A DNA stretch of 64,000 nucleotides from Cryptomeria japonica. Taxonomy: Eukaryota; Streptophyta; Pinopsida; Cupressales; Cupressaceae. Made by a program: the position numbers and the translations under genes. Within the stretch, counting starts at the first letter, position 1. Each line of letters opens with the position of its first letter. Under the pieces are notes generated by a model. It was given only the letters and a program-made list of their open reading frames with translations. It was not told the DNA's origin and searched no databases. Of this stretch, positions 46,163-59,158 are shown piece after piece. Location of the stretch: assembly GCF_030272615.1 (NCBI RefSeq), contig NC_081413.1, positions 331,197,302-331,261,301 on the forward strand, given 5' to 3'.

Positions 46163-49100
46163 CAAAATGGATAATCACCCTAATTCTACAATGAGATTAT
46201 CACAAGTGTGGTTTGTAGAGGGAGTAGTTGAATTTTTGCCTATGTCACCATGTTGCATCATTGAAATTTGAAAGTAGATAGGTCATTAAATGAGTATGAT
46301 TTGTGTTGGTTGTCCTTGATTATGGTTTTCTTCATATGAGCTTCATAATTTTACAACAATATTGAGTATTGGGTATTAGCATATCTTCTTTGGTAGTCAA
46401 TCAACCATGGTTATCTTAGAGCTCCAACTTATAAATCATCTACTAGGAATGGGTAACTTCTTGAACTTTATTTGTGTATATTCATTTCTCTCACTAACAA
46501 ATATAAATTTTAGTCAAATGGTATCCTTGGTATATGCGTTGTGGCCAAATATGTACCACGATTGGGACCCACCCTAGAAAAATGAACTAATAACAAGTTA
46601 TAAGGGACTAGGAGAATGTGTTTGCTTGCAACTCCCCACCAAGCGTTATAGACTAAGCGATGGATGGATATTGGGATCCTAAGACATGAAAGACATTATA
46701 CTACCAAATAATCTTATAGGACATTGGATAAAAGAGACCAATGATGCATGAGCATTAAGACTTGATATATAAACTATTACCTCCTCCAATTAAACACAGA
46801 AATAAATTCAACCTCAAAAGAAAGTAAGAAACATCGAGAAAAGAAACTGTAATAAAAATTACTATAATTCCTATGAGCATCGTAGTCATTGTTCTCTTTT
46901 GTCAATATGAGCATCACAATAAATCTCAGTCTAATTGGATGTGGTAGCCATGATAGGTTTTAGATAAGCATTGATTTGTAATAAAAGACTAGGATCTCAA
47001 GTAGCTCGTGGAATAAAAAAGATTGAAAAATAAAGAACAAAACTTTAGATTTAGCATAAAATTTTGGAAACAAATTGGTGGTATATTAGATCTAAAAATG
47101 GAAGGTGGGTGAAAAAGATATAAAATAAAGCTTAAAACCCTAATAAAAGAGATGTAACAATGTAAGAGTAATAAAACAAAAAGATTGTAAAGAGTTCTTG
47201 ATGTAAAAGTGAGATGTATATGTCATTAATATGTGGATATGGAAAAACCTAATATAGGTAAAAAGAGTAAGAAGAAAACTAGTTTAAATAAGAGAGAAGT
47301 TCACCAAATATAATCTAATTATATAGATACAATTAAATACAAATCAACATATATTAGGTAATAATACTTGAGACTAATAAATAATATTATTATAACAACT
47401 ACTTTAAAAAAGTAAATGCAAGGGATTAAATTAGTTAACTTATTGGCAAAAGAATGATTGTTTTTAACTAAAATTATTTAATTAAATTGGTGTATACTTG
47501 AGATGTATGATCTTTCTATATGTAAACTGCATTTGAACCTTTTTATATAAAATTTGTTCATATGTATTAATACAATATTTTTTTTTGTAAGTATTGTCAT
47601 AGGGGTAGCTCCCATATATTGCTTCAAAAAGAACAAATACATTGCTTTTGGGGGTATGGCTCATGGATCTACTAATTACATCAAGTACACTATTCCCTCT
47701 GAGAATTTGGAGATTCTCTCAATGTGTGATGGGGAGGAACTACTGAAAGTTCCTAAGTATTTTTAATGCCTCGCTAAGGAACCATGGAGGATAAGAGAAA
47801 AATATGCATATAATGCATGGAAATATTTTTTAAAGAAACAAGTGTCATCATGCATAGCATATACAAGTATAACACTCAAACCTCAAGATATAATCAAATT
47901 GTCGATAATCAACAATGCACATGTGGAAGACTAAACACCTAAAACTCCAAATTAATAAGGGGATAGGTCTCCCTAACCTTAGGAAAAGGTCCAAAAGGTG
48001 ATTAGGACCAAACATAACCATCCCTGAAGTTGCAAGATTTGAATCGGAAAACAAGACCAACTACTAGTCATGAGTGTCATATATGAGCTCTAACAAAACC
48101 CTAGTCACAACAGATGCCCCTGACACCATCAAAACTCAAAAAAACCCACTCAAAACACCTCTAAGGGTTCCATGATGTCGCTACCTTCGCAACACATCCC
48201 CTCCAAACTAAACAACATAGGACAGTTTTTAGGAATATGCACAAGTGTCTAAGGACAATTTTTAAAATCTATACAAGTGTCTTGAGAGGACACTAGTGCT
48301 ACACGAAAGTGTCCTTGACTTGTGCAAGTGTCCCTAGGACATGATGGTGTCCTTTGGACTGGTGAACTCATGCTCTCATCCTCTAAGATGTGGATTTGTC
48401 CAAACTAGTGAGCTTCCCACACCGATAATTGCTTGGTGAAGTCAAAATACCCATATGATCCTCGAATTGAGATAATTGGGCAAAAAGGTGAGAAAAAGAG
48501 TCAAGAATGGTGCCCCTAAGTCATTAGAATACACCTACAAGACTAGTCAAGAATTGGGTGAGCTCAAAATATAATAATTGCACCATAACCTTCGAAAACC
48601 AACTTCACGATACTCAAGGATGTTTGAACCACTAAGAAACAAGGTTGAGACATCTTGGGACACCCCATAAGAAGTCCCAATTGAGCCTATAATGAATCCA
48701 AAATGTTCTAAATCACACTAAATCAATCAAGGACTCATGACCATAATGAGGCGTATATCCATGTACATTTGGTTTACACAATACAAGAATGAAAGGGTAA
48801 GAATATCAAGTGTTGAGGATGATGGATAAGCTCCACAATGTTGGTCCCAAACCAAGTCCATTGGTCCCCAACAGTGGTGTACAACACCACCCAACAATAC
48901 GGTACCCTAAGGTCCACCCCATCATGCTTGTGGAAATAGTCACATGGCCCAAACAATCATACAAACATATAAGAGGGAGAATATGGTCACTCAAGTGCCA
49001 AACATAGAACATGCACACAACATGAAAATCTCATCCAACGACCATAACGCAATGTCAAAACATGAATAAAGAGAAAGCCATACACTCAAGCAATCCAAAA

Positions 49101-50931
49101 TACATAAAAACAAGGATGTGCTCAACAAGGAGAATCAACACCAAAGCATTAAGAAAAAACCAACTCATCAACCAATCACCAAAGAGATAATAAGGTCAAA
49201 TGACCAACATATAAGGAACCCACATGAATCCATAAAAGAGCAATATCAACAAAGAAGACATATCATCTTTTAGGTTCTAGTCATATCTACAAGGCTAGGT
49301 ACATAGAAGAAAAGAGTGGGGAGTGTCATTGCGTAGCTTGAAGGGATGGATCATACAAAATTGAGTTGTCCTCTCATATGGACAAGGAGACCCAATCATG
49401 CCAGATCAACACCCCGCGAATGACCAGGCCTTCCCAACTCATCCTTAGTCTCTACAAGAACTCCAGGAAAGAGAGGGTCATCCACTTAATCTTATTTAAT
49501 GTTTAATTGAACCCAAGTTTTAATTAATGTTTTCACTTGATTACCAAAATGACCAATGGGTTATCTTGGTGGCCCCTTTGTGCATCGGCCCCCATTGGAC
49601 ACCACTCCCATCATTAACCCTATTACCTACCCTAGGTTCAATGAAATAAAAAATTTAAAACCAAATACATGATATCCATTTTTTAAAATCACGATCTTTC
49701 ATCAAATTGAGCTTGAAATCATCAAATGAACACAATTGCCCAAATGGCTAAAACACCAAGTGAATGGATCCAAAATGATCCCATATTAAATTTTACATAT
49801 ATAAATCCATTATCCCACACAAGAATATCTTTTTAGAAGCATTAAAAATCCACTTTTCTCAAAATGTCAAATTGGACTAAAAACCAATCTTGGAGGCCAT
49901 CCACCATTGATGGACCTCCAAAAAGCTTAAAAATTCAAAATTCATAAATTAAAATCTAAGAAAACCCATTGGTCCTCTACTATACAACACAAAATGCAAT
50001 AAAATTTCCATTTCACCCACCCAATAAAATTTGGGTAGAGTTTCCCCATATAAACCCACGTTTTCAAATTTTGAAATCATAGAATCCAAAACTCGTCTAA
50101 ATGAAGAAATTTAAATTACAAGAGTGCTTCGATTCATGAAACAAACCATTTGCAACTTACTAAAATAAATTCAATCAAGTAACAAGGGATAAATTAAATA
50201 TCTTACCTCAAAATTTGAGGAAAACCTCAAAATGGAAAAGTAAATTATACACGCTAGAAGAGGTCAAATCTTTTGGACAACCCAAAGCATTCATCAACAC
50301 AATTCAAATGAGCCTCTACCCACAAAATTTCTCCAAAAATCCCAAAATCTATCCATCAAATTTCCCATGTAGGGCTTGAGAGCAAAAAAAAGAGAGAGAA
50401 AAATAATCAAGTGTTGAAAATGTGCTCCAAAGAAAATTATAAACTCACTTTTTGAGTGAGGCATAAAATAATAAAAAATTAATTTAAACCAAATATAAAT
50501 TAAATCTCCAAGATGACCCCCAAGATAAAATCATGCAACCCATAATAAATCAAATACATATAAGCCATATTTCATAATTAAATATTAAATTGGCATAGTA
50601 ATATTAAAATACCATTAATATATGCACATTTAAATATGACAATTCACATATGACTGACTATGCACAAACAGTCTTTACGAGTCTTACACAAATATGCATT
50701 AGGGTAACTAGACATTACCAAATTGGTAACTAGAGGTGTAAACACATGAAATTAAGGAATATTTTTCAAATTAGGAACAATGGCTATGACTAGGTAACAT
50801 TAATGGCCACTGTGTTATCTCCTATAACCATTGTCGAAGATATGGGCATGCTCGGACTTATGGAGCTAGGTGGAGTCGATGTATTGTACTTGTAGCCACT
50901 AAAGCATTCACACATCAAATGTACCTGCTTA

Positions 50932-50952
50932 TGTGTGTGTGTGTGTGTGTGT
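50932..50952. repeat. (TG)n microsatellite
   Basis: About ten TG units. Confidence 0.85.
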
Positions 50953-52229
50953 AGTTACAATTTGAATTTTATTATTAAAATATTCAAATCCTCTTATTTT
51001 AAATTATGTGTTTATCTGTACTTAATCTTTTTTATGAGTAAATTGTAGTCATGGGACTGCTCTCTTTGTATTGATAATATATAGGATATTTACATAAACC
51101 CTAACACCTAAGTCAAACCTTTACTCTTTGATAGTAACACATCCAATTAGGAATAACCAAAATCTTCACAACCTACATATTGTGAAGAAATCATCATAAA
51201 CTATATTTCATTCCCATCTTGTACATACTAATCTGCAAATTTTGAATTGTTTAGCCTTCTCGTCATTCAATGATTGATCAAGATTGTCATTTGATGTTGT
51301 ATCTTGAAATCTATAGCACATAAATTATCAACAAAACACCACCTATTCCTCAAATCTATGCTAAACCAAACTACTTTATGAAGAATGTAAGAAATGAGAG
51401 TTCGCAATCATAGTAATCTTCAAAATATCAAATGAATCAACATTAAAACAATGAAAACAAGATAAACACTCACTTAAAAGTCTCCATAGCCTTTGAGTCT
51501 TCTTCCAAATTTTAAGAATAAGTGCCCTTAGAAAGCTACAAGCAAACAATTAGATAAAAGAAAAGCTCAGAGTCAGTGGTTAAAGAGAAAATGGAAGCGA
51601 AAATTCAACTTTATACATTAGCAGACAGATAGATAAATGGTTGAGTTTGAAGTTATCCTAGAAGGGACAAGTGGTTGAGATCATGTAAGAGAAATTTTAC
51701 CCAAGATAGGGAGAGAGTGGGAAGATGCTTGGAAGGAATCCAAAGGCAAGTGGCAAGGCTGGAAGAAGAAGAAGGACAAGTGGCAGGGACTGTAGGAGAG
51801 TGGAGAGGTGGAGGAAAAGGAGAAGCTTAAATAATAAAATTATTTAATTTCATAAGCAAGTGGGTAAAAGTAAATAAACATTTCATCTATTAATATGGTT
51901 GAAAGGAAAAAGGGGAATAGAAGGATACATTAAAGAACTTATTCAACTATAGAATAATAAAATTAGATAAATAATTAAAATTATTTAATTATAAAAGGGA
52001 TGGAGGAATATGGTAAGATTTAATTAATTAATTAAAGGGACATGATCAATTAATTAAACAATAAAATTATTTAATTAACATTAGAATAAAGAAGAAATAT
52101 TTTCTATTAAGGTTCAAACAGGTTTTGAAGGGACCCGAAACACTTTTTACATTAAGATGCCAAAGAGATAAAACTAGTAAACCAGTAACAAACCATCAAA
52201 ATATTAGACAAAAAAAAACACAGAAAAAC

Positions 52230-53090
52230 CTAGTTCAAATTCTTAAGAGCCTTGACGGTTTTAGCTTCCAATTGAGATATATTGAGGGCGATTTTCTTCA
52301 GCTCTTGGATGTCTTGGGAGGGTTGTTCCGCAGATCTCTTCAAATTGTCTCTAGTACGTTTGCATGGGCCTTTATCCTCCTCCTGCCCCTTAATCTTATC
52401 TAAGGCTTGCATGGGCCTTTATCCTTTCTACTAATATTTTTCCAGTTTCTCAACCAGGGTATTGAGACTATCAACATAATTCTTGACCACTTTGTAACTA
52501 AAGGTTACAAGAGAGATGAGATTATCATTATGTTTCTAAACTTATTCTCTAGATATTGAATTCTCCCTTCGTAATCATTTTTCAAAACTTCCATATTATT
52601 TACAGTCTTTTGCAAAGAGTCGTCAATAGATTTCTTTTAATCCTCGCTCCATAACCCCTCACTACTTTTGTCCTATTTGTTGCTGACCAAACAAAGCTTG
52701 AGGTTGATGTTGTCAATTTCGTGAAAGATCCACATATTCATTCTAAAGTTGTTAACTGTAGCATTATGGTCTATAGCCAACATATTATTAGGGTTCTCCT
52801 AATCAAGATTGAGGAGAGGAGAAGTAGCAATGAGATCTCTATGGAAGCAGGCTCTTCCTTCTCTGTTGGTGGCAAGCACAAACTCCTCAAAAAGGCTATG
52901 AATGGAAGGATCAGTCACAAATCTATTCTAAAAAATAAGGGACTTATTCTTAACGGGTTTAGACAAATTAGACTCCTTGGCCACAAAACACTGATTGAGA
53001 ATCATCATCCTCGGTTTGCCACTCATCATCTTTAGTGAAGCAAATACCAAAATTCTCTTCCTCAGAGACCATCTCCTCATTAGATGGGAT
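52230..53090 (-). pseudogene. Minus-strand coiled-coil pseudogene, 3' part (split by copia)
   Basis: Read on the minus strand from 53090 down, shifting frames give SNEEMVSEEENFGICFTKDD, FEEFVLATNREGRACFHRDL, DNINLKLCLVSNK, SIDDSLQKTVNNMEVLKNDY and VDSLNTLVEKLEK, then a basic tail ending LEAKTVKALKNLN before the stop. The heptad-like leucines suggest a coiled coil. The matching 5' piece lies beyond the copia element at 59159-59300. I do not recognise the protein; it could itself be from a transposable element. Confidence 0.5.
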
Positions 53091-53324
53091 TGTTGGTGTA
53101 AATAAATATTAGTATTTCTTACCTACCCTTGTTTCTCATTGAGCCACATGTCATGATTGTGTGCTCGTATATCCATATGGCCTTGCTATATAAGCAGGCT
53201 CATATTTATTGTATTGGTTAATCCAGTTGATCATTTGCATATTGATGAGAATACAGTTTGTACTTGTCATTCTATTGCCTCTCTTTATGCTTTTCATTGT
53301 GCCCTTGATCTTGGAAAAATATCA
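53091..53324 (+). repeat. 5' LTR of copia (234 bp, internally deleted)
   Basis: The first 20 bases and everything after AGTATTTCTTACC match the 3' LTR, but about 213 bp between them are missing. The junction is ATATT-AGTATTTC, with a single shared T. The primer-binding site follows at 53327. Confidence 0.88.
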
Positions 53325-53326
53325 CA

Positions 53327-53338
53327 TGGTATCAGAGC
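53327..53338 (+). promoter_or_regulatory. Copia primer-binding site
   Basis: TGGTATCAGAGC, complementary to the 3' end of plant initiator-Met tRNA, two bases after the 5' LTR end. Confidence 0.93.
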
Positions 53339-54393
53339 TATTAGGGCTTCATTGATTGGTTTTGGGAGACATCTTGGAAGCCTTCTATTTTCGGATCTGA
53401 GGTACTGCGCATATTGGAGGTATCCTAGAGCGTTTTCGACCTCACCATTGCATCTGGGAGGCTGTTTCCATATAAATAGAGTATAAACTCGACCTATTTT
53501 GGCGAAAGTCAAATTTTAGGTGTTGGATAAAAATTTTCCCCAATTCGGGCGGTACGGTACATAATTTTCGGATTTTTTCAAAAAAAAAAAATTGAAAATA
53601 ATTTTAAAAAATGAATTTTTTGGGGGGTATGTACCTTCTGACCAGCTATCCTGGTCCAGGGGTGTGAAGGCCATTTTGACAGTCAGGTGAACGTCAAATT
53701 TAGCACAGTGTTTTGCTGACGTCAGCATTTTTTGAAAATTTTAGACCCCTCTCCTTTGAGCAGTTTGAATTTTTGGGTCAACTTTGGAGGCTCATAACTT
53801 GCTCAATTCTGCTCCTTTTTGGGTGAAGTTTTTTTTTGATTTGGGCTAATTTTTCGTGCTCTTCACAATGGTGTGGTTATTTTCTGATTTTGGTGAACAG
53901 TTTTTTCAAAATTTTTGGATTCTCTCAGCTATACCTGTCCAATCCTCAATTTTGCAACTTCAAAGGCTTCGTTTGGGCTCATACGACCTCCTTTTCATAT
54001 GCCATTTTTTTTAAAGTGCATAATTTTTTGTCTAATTTCATAATCTATGATCAGTGTTCAGAGATTTTGAGTGGATATTGTACTTTCAGATATTGGTCTT
54101 TTTTGGCCTATTTGGTACTTGTAATTTGCTTGGATTTTAGTTTAGATCTCTTGCATTATTAGTTTGATTCTCCTTTGGCATCATTCAGTCATTTGTAAAG
54201 TTGAAATCAGAAGTCCACTTTGCCCTTTTTTGCAAGTGGCCCATTGTACACGCACTAAGTATAAAGTGCCAAATCATCATTTTTTTTTTCATTTTTTTTT
54301 TTTGGGGGGGGGGGGTTCTTTGATTGAGTGAATTTGGGGGGGTGTCTTGTGTGATTGTGTCTCTCTTTCCTTGTGCTCTTTCATTCTGTTGTA
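53339..54393 (+). other. Copia untranslated leader
   Basis: No convincing ORF between the primer site and gag. Contains long T and G homopolymer runs at about 54280-54315. Confidence 0.6.
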
Positions 54394-55335
54394 ATGAGTC
54401 CTCATAAATTTCCACATTTAACTCCACATAATTATGCATCTTGGAAAATTAAAGTATGGAGCAAATTAATGGAAAAAGGTCTTACGCATTACATAGATGG
54501 AACAATAGCAGCACCACTTGATCCTAAGGCTAATACTAATGCTCAATTAGAATGGATCACTAAGAATTGCATGGCTCTTGGAACTTTGTGTAAGTATGTA
54601 TCAGATGACCTCATTTTTCACATTGAGAAGTGTACTACAATCAAAGAGGCTTGGGATATGTTTTAGAAATTGTATGGTCAAGTTGATGATATCAGAGGTT
54701 AAAAGATTGACAATGAGCTCACCAACTTGGATCCCAATAATTTTGATACAATCCAAGATTATGTCACAAAAGCAAATGAGCTAAGAGCAAAGCTTAAGGA
54801 TTGTGGAATTGACAAAAAAGATGCTTAGTTGATATTCAACTTGTTGGACAAGCTTGCACCAGAATATGCAGCATTTGTTTCAAGCTTCCAAACTCATCGT
54901 TTGGCAGTGGGGAGTTTCTACATTATGCCTTCATTTGATTCTTTCACAGTAATGTTGATATTGGAACAATCTAAGTTGTTGAACATGGGGCTTCTCAAGT
55001 CTTCAAAGTCCAAGGCTTTGGTGGCTAATCCAGGGAATTAAGGGAGTCAAGGCAAATATTCCAAGAAGTAGAAGAAGCAATCTAAGTCAAAGCCACAATA
55101 GGAAAAAGGGCAATCATCCTCTCCATCACAAGGCGATTTTTCATCCTCTTCCAAGAAGGGGACTCCACCTAAGAAGGATAAACCAACTTGTGCATATTGC
55201 AAGAAGTATGGTCATGATGAGCATCGATGCCACACCAAGCAAGTTGATGAGTTGACAAATCTTCTTAAGAAAAACAACATCAACTTGCCATCCGCCTACT
55301 CAAAGAAGGATTCATCTCCTTCCTCTTCCTCATAG
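54394..55335 (+). pseudogene. gag: Copia gag with CCHC zinc knuckle
   Basis: Starts MSPHKFPHLTPHNYASWKIK, the typical copia gag opening (L-x-x-x-N-Y-x-x-W), followed by TIKEAWDMF, IQDYVTKANELRAKL and a zinc knuckle CAYCKKYGHDEHRCH near 55192. One frame runs unshifted from here through protease and into integrase. It is interrupted by TAG 54664, TAA 54700, TAG 54826, TAA 55039, TAG 55069, TAG 55099 and TAG 55333. Each of these becomes Gln with one T-to-C change. Confidence 0.9.
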
Positions 55336-55780
55336 TCTAAGGGAAAAGGGCAAGCATTTGTGGCAACAACAGGTTCTTCACAACAGTGGATACTTGACTC
55401 GGGTGCCTCTTATCACATGGGTTCTACAAAGGAACAGTTTTCTTCATTGGAGCCATCAAAGGTACCTCACATTTACATAGGTGATGATACACAAGTTGAG
55501 GTTGAAGGGAAAGGTTCAGTTGACATGGATGATGGAACATTTGAGAATGTTCTTTATGTTCCTAACTTGTTTACCAACCTACTTTCTATCTACCATATCA
55601 CTCACTATGGGAATGGGAAAAAGGTTGAGTTTACACCTGATTCAGTTGTGGTAAAGGAACTTGATGATGATGCCTTGGTAGCAGTGGGACAAGTCAATGA
55701 CAACTCAAGGCTTTATTCATTCTCCCACTTTGTGCCAAGTTCTCCTTATAGGGCCTTGCTTACTCATTCAAATTCATAAA
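55336..55780 (+). pseudogene. pol: Copia protease
   Basis: QQWILDSGASYHMGSTKEQF holds the D-S-G-A catalytic motif, intact here. It is followed by the usual VLYVPNLFTNLLSI region. Open from 55336 to TAA 55777, the only stop, again a CAA-type position. Confidence 0.88.
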
Positions 55781-56820
55781 GTAAGCTATGGCATGAGTGG
55801 TTTGGTCACCTCAACTACCACTATCTTCAGCAGCTCAGTACTAAAGACATGGTCATAGGTCTACCTCAAATCAATTTTTCAGAGGGTGTATGTTCAGGGT
55901 GTTCCATGGGCAAGCATCCCGAGGAGAAGTTTGATAAGGGGAAAGCTTGGAGAGCTTTGGAAGTTCTTCAGCTTGCTCACAACGATGTAGCAGGTCCATT
56001 TCCAGCACCTTCATTTAGTAAGGCCCTCTTTGTCCTCACCTTCATTGATGACTACTCCCGATTCACTTGGGTCTACTTTCTTATTCATAAGAGTGAAGTG
56101 TTTGACAAACTTCAAGGCTCGTGTGGAAAAGCAATCCGGGAAAGTGGTCAAGATTCTTCGCACAGATAATGGAAGGGAATATGTGAACAAAAGACTTGAG
56201 GATTTTTGTACATCTGAGGGGATTGATCTTCAGCATTCTATTGCATACACTTCACAGCAGAACGGAGTTGCAGAGTGCAAGAATAGAACTCTCAAAGAAA
56301 TGGCTAGTTGTATACGTTCTCTTGATGCCGCCTTTTGGGCAAAGGCTATAAGTTGTGCCACACACATCCAAAATCAGGTTCCTCACAAAGATTTGATAGG
56401 TATTACTCCTTTTGAGGCTTGGGCTGGTAGGAAACTGATTGTGAGACATTTCAGAGTCTTTGGGTGTCCAGCATGGGCTCTCATTCCTCCGCAAAAAATG
56501 CAAGGCAAAGAAACCGCAGAGTAGGCCTTGTATTTTTGTTGGATATCCTAAGGGTGTTAAGGCATATAGATTGAAGGATCCTGAGACACATGAGGTGTTT
56601 ATTGAGAGGAGTGTTCACTTTGAGGAAAGTTCTCCTAGCTTAGCCTCTATACCTCCTCCACCTTCCTCCATTGTGGATAGTGATGCTACTAATTCCGATG
56701 ATGAGACTCCTTCAACTCCGACTCGCAGGGTTACACCTCCACAGGGTCCACTTGCAATTAAGGAGCCTCGTTCTCCACCTCCACCTAGACCTCGTTGGGA
56801 TTGATAGACACTTAAGTCAG
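55781..56820 (+). pseudogene. pol: Copia integrase
   Basis: The pre-integrase motif LWHEWFGHLNYHYLQQL and CSGCSMGKH form the HHCC zinc site. The core has HNDVAGPF and FIDDYSRFTWVYF, then a frameshift near 56110, RTDNGREYVN and QQNGVAECKNRTLKEM (usually NGVAERKNRT). A further shift lies near 56500. The downstream GYPKGVKAYRL and a Ser/Pro/Thr-rich linker (to 56804) complete the region. Confidence 0.9.
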
Positions 56821-57860
56821 TGGGTTCTCTTGTAAGGTAACCTTCAGATACATGGAGGACTCAATCACAGCATCAAGACCTTCCACATGCATTCATTGCT
56901 ACCACTTATGATCCGCAGACATTTCAGGAAGAATCAGGGGTTCCTAAGTGGGACCAAGCTATGGAGGAAGAGTATAGTTCCTTGATGAGGAACAACACAT
57001 GGGAGTTAGTCCCTCTCTAAGGGGAGAAAGATGGTTTGATGTAAGTGGATCTATCGGACCAAGTTTGCAGCAGATGGTAGTGTGGATAAGTATAAGGCTC
57101 AACTTGTTGTGAAAGATTTCTCTCAGGTTCCAGGTGTTGACTATACTGAGACCTTTGCACTCGTAGCCAAGATGAACTCCATTCACTTGACACTTGCTAT
57201 TGTCGTAGCTCATGATTGGGTTGTCCATCAGATGGATGTGAAGAGTGATTTTCTTCATGGAGATCTTGATGAGGAGATTTATATGGAGCAACCATAGGGT
57301 TTCAACCAAGATTCTTCCTTGGTTTGCTGACTAAGGAAATCTCTCTATGGCCTTAAGTAGGCCCCCAGGGCTTGGTACTCCAAGATGGATTCCTTCTTCT
57401 CTCAGCAGGGTTCACCAGGTGTCATTTCGATCTAATGTCTATATTTTGCGACAGGATGACTCTCACTTGATACTTGTGCTCTATGTTGATGACTTGATCA
57501 TTACTGGGAGCACCACATCCATCATTAGCAGGGTCAAATCTGCTTTGCATAACAGATTTGCTATGACTGACTTGGATCTTTTGCACTACTTTCTCAGGAT
57601 AGAGATTTCACAGCCACTTTCCAGGATTACTCTATCGCAGCCCAAGTATGCTCTTGATCTACTTGCACGCTTTCATATGGCTGATTGTAAGCCTGCACCG
57701 ACTCCCTTTCTTTCAGGAGTCAAGCTTGAGGCTCAATGCTCTTCTCCACCAGTTGATGCCACATTGTATCGTCAACTTGTGGGTAGTCTCATCTACTTGA
57801 CTCACACATGCCCTGATATTTCATTTGTAGTCGGCATGGTTTCTCGCTTCATGTAGGAAC
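56821..57860 (+). pseudogene. pol: Copia reverse transcriptase
   Basis: KYKAQLVVKDFSQVPGVDY, VVHQMDVKSDFLHGDLDEEIY and SLYGLK-stop-APRAW lead to the catalytic LVLYVDDLIITGS (YVDD intact). LGS-type RT end blocks follow: LYRQLVGSLIYLTHTCPDIS and VGMVSRFM. Stops at TAG 57295, TGA 57328, TAG 57358 and TAG 57854, with a frameshift near 57400. Confidence 0.92.
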
Positions 57861-58417
57861 CACATGAGCTTCATTGGAAAGCCTCCAAATGCATCCTTCA
57901 TTACATCTAGGGTACACATCATTATGGGATTCACTATGCAGCAGGCACATGACTTCGCTTGGTTGGTTACACAAACTTCGATTGGGCTGGTGATCTTGAT
58001 GATCATAAGTCTACTTCAGGTTACAGTTTTCACCTTGGTTCAGGCCCCATTTGTTGGCAGAGAAAGAAGAAGCATGCTATTTCTCTCTCTTCGACTGAAG
58101 CTAAGTATCGAGGAGCTGTTATGACAGCGACTGAGACCATTTGGCTTCAATAGATTTTCACAGAGTTTGGGTTCACCACTCCATGACCAATAGTTCTACA
58201 TTGTGACAATTAGAGTGCTATTGCAATCTCAAAGAACCCGGTCCAGCATCAGCGGACCAAACACATCAAGATTCATATGCACAACATCCGAGAGCTGATT
58301 CAAGAGCAGGTCATTGATTTGTAGTATTGTCCTACAACAGAGCAGGTTGCAGACATATTCACCAAACCTTTCACCGAGAGTAGGTTCCAGCAATTGCGAG
58401 CTCTCTTGGGGGTGTGA
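57861..58417 (+). pseudogene. pol: Copia RNase H
   Basis: YTNFDWAGDLDDHKSTSGYS (canonical D-x-D-W-A-G), SLSSTEAKYRGAV, HCDN-stop-SAI and a terminal EQVADIFTKPF block ending ALLGV-TGA at 58415. Several TAG stops fall at expected Gln positions. About 295 non-coding bases follow before the 3' LTR. Confidence 0.9.
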
Positions 58418-58702
58418 GATGTCTCATTAGGGGGTCAGCTAACTTCTCCTTCCTCTCTTATGGGGGGGACTTTTTCCTCTTTGAGGTTTTGTCCTTCTTC
58501 TTTGAGACTCTTTTGTACATTCATCTCTCTTTTGGAGGGGAGTTTTTTCCCACCGAGTTTTCTCCCTTTCTCCGTTTGTGAGAGATTGCATTGCATAGTT
58601 TTGCTTGCATTTGCATTTTGTACATGGGTACCTATCATGGCCTAGTAGCCGAGACCCATCTTGCATTGTTGACTTGAGTCTTCATTCCCCTAAGTTGCAC
58701 TT

Positions 58703-58711
58703 AAGGGGGGG
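58703..58711 (+). promoter_or_regulatory. Copia polypurine tract
   Basis: AAGGGGGGG abuts the 3' LTR and would prime plus-strand synthesis. Confidence 0.88.
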
Positions 58712-59158
58712 TGTTGGTGTAAATAAATATTCATCATGGATATTATTACACTTTACTTAAGTTAACTTAGGATAATGCATCTCTTCGTAGTTTGGATATG
58801 AGACACTTAAGGAAGTGTGCACATAGGGATATAGCTTGTAGGAGAAATTCCACCTTTTGTGGTCTTATTTTTTTGTTACACTCCACATTCGGTGGGTCAT
58901 CCACCTCTTGTGGAATATTATATTATTTCTCCTACCTACCCCTAGTATTTCTTACCTACCCTTGTTTTTCATTGAGCCACATGTCATGATTGTGTGCTCG
59001 TATATCCATATGGCCTTGCCTATATAAGCAAGCTCATATTCATTGTATTGGTTAATCCAGTTGATCATTTGCATATTGATGAGAATACAGTTTGTTCTTG
59101 TCATTCTATTGTCTCTCTTTATGCTTTTCATTGTGCTTTTGATCTTGGCAAAATCTCA
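58712..59158 (+). repeat. 3' LTR of copia (447 bp, full)
   Basis: Starts TGTTGGTGTAAA directly after the purine tract and ends AAAATCTCA. It retains the 213-bp segment missing from the 5' copy. TATATAAGC near 59020 is a likely TATA box. Confidence 0.9.

Larger units (their letters stand above)
45721..52229. other. AT-rich interval, no gene recognised
   Basis: 6.5 kb with no protein family I can identify on either strand. It contains a (TA)n run at about 46137-46162 and a (GT)n run at about 50932-50952. The short frames present (for example 47554-47766) have no recognisable domain. 48230-48360 repeats the word AGTGTC several times, without a clean period. Probably old, decayed repeats. Confidence 0.45.
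53091..59158 (+). mobile_element. Ty1/copia LTR retrotransposon, 6.07 kb, decayed
   Basis: Direct repeats beginning TGTTGGTGTAAATAAATATT flank an internal region that starts with TGGTATCAGAGC (the usual copia primer site, initiator-Met tRNA) and ends in AAGGGGGGG. The gene order is gag, protease, integrase, RT, RNase H, which defines Ty1/copia. No exact target duplication abuts the ends; TGGGA at 53085 and AGGGA at 59160 sit one base outside and may be its remains. Internal genes are full of stops. Confidence 0.95.
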
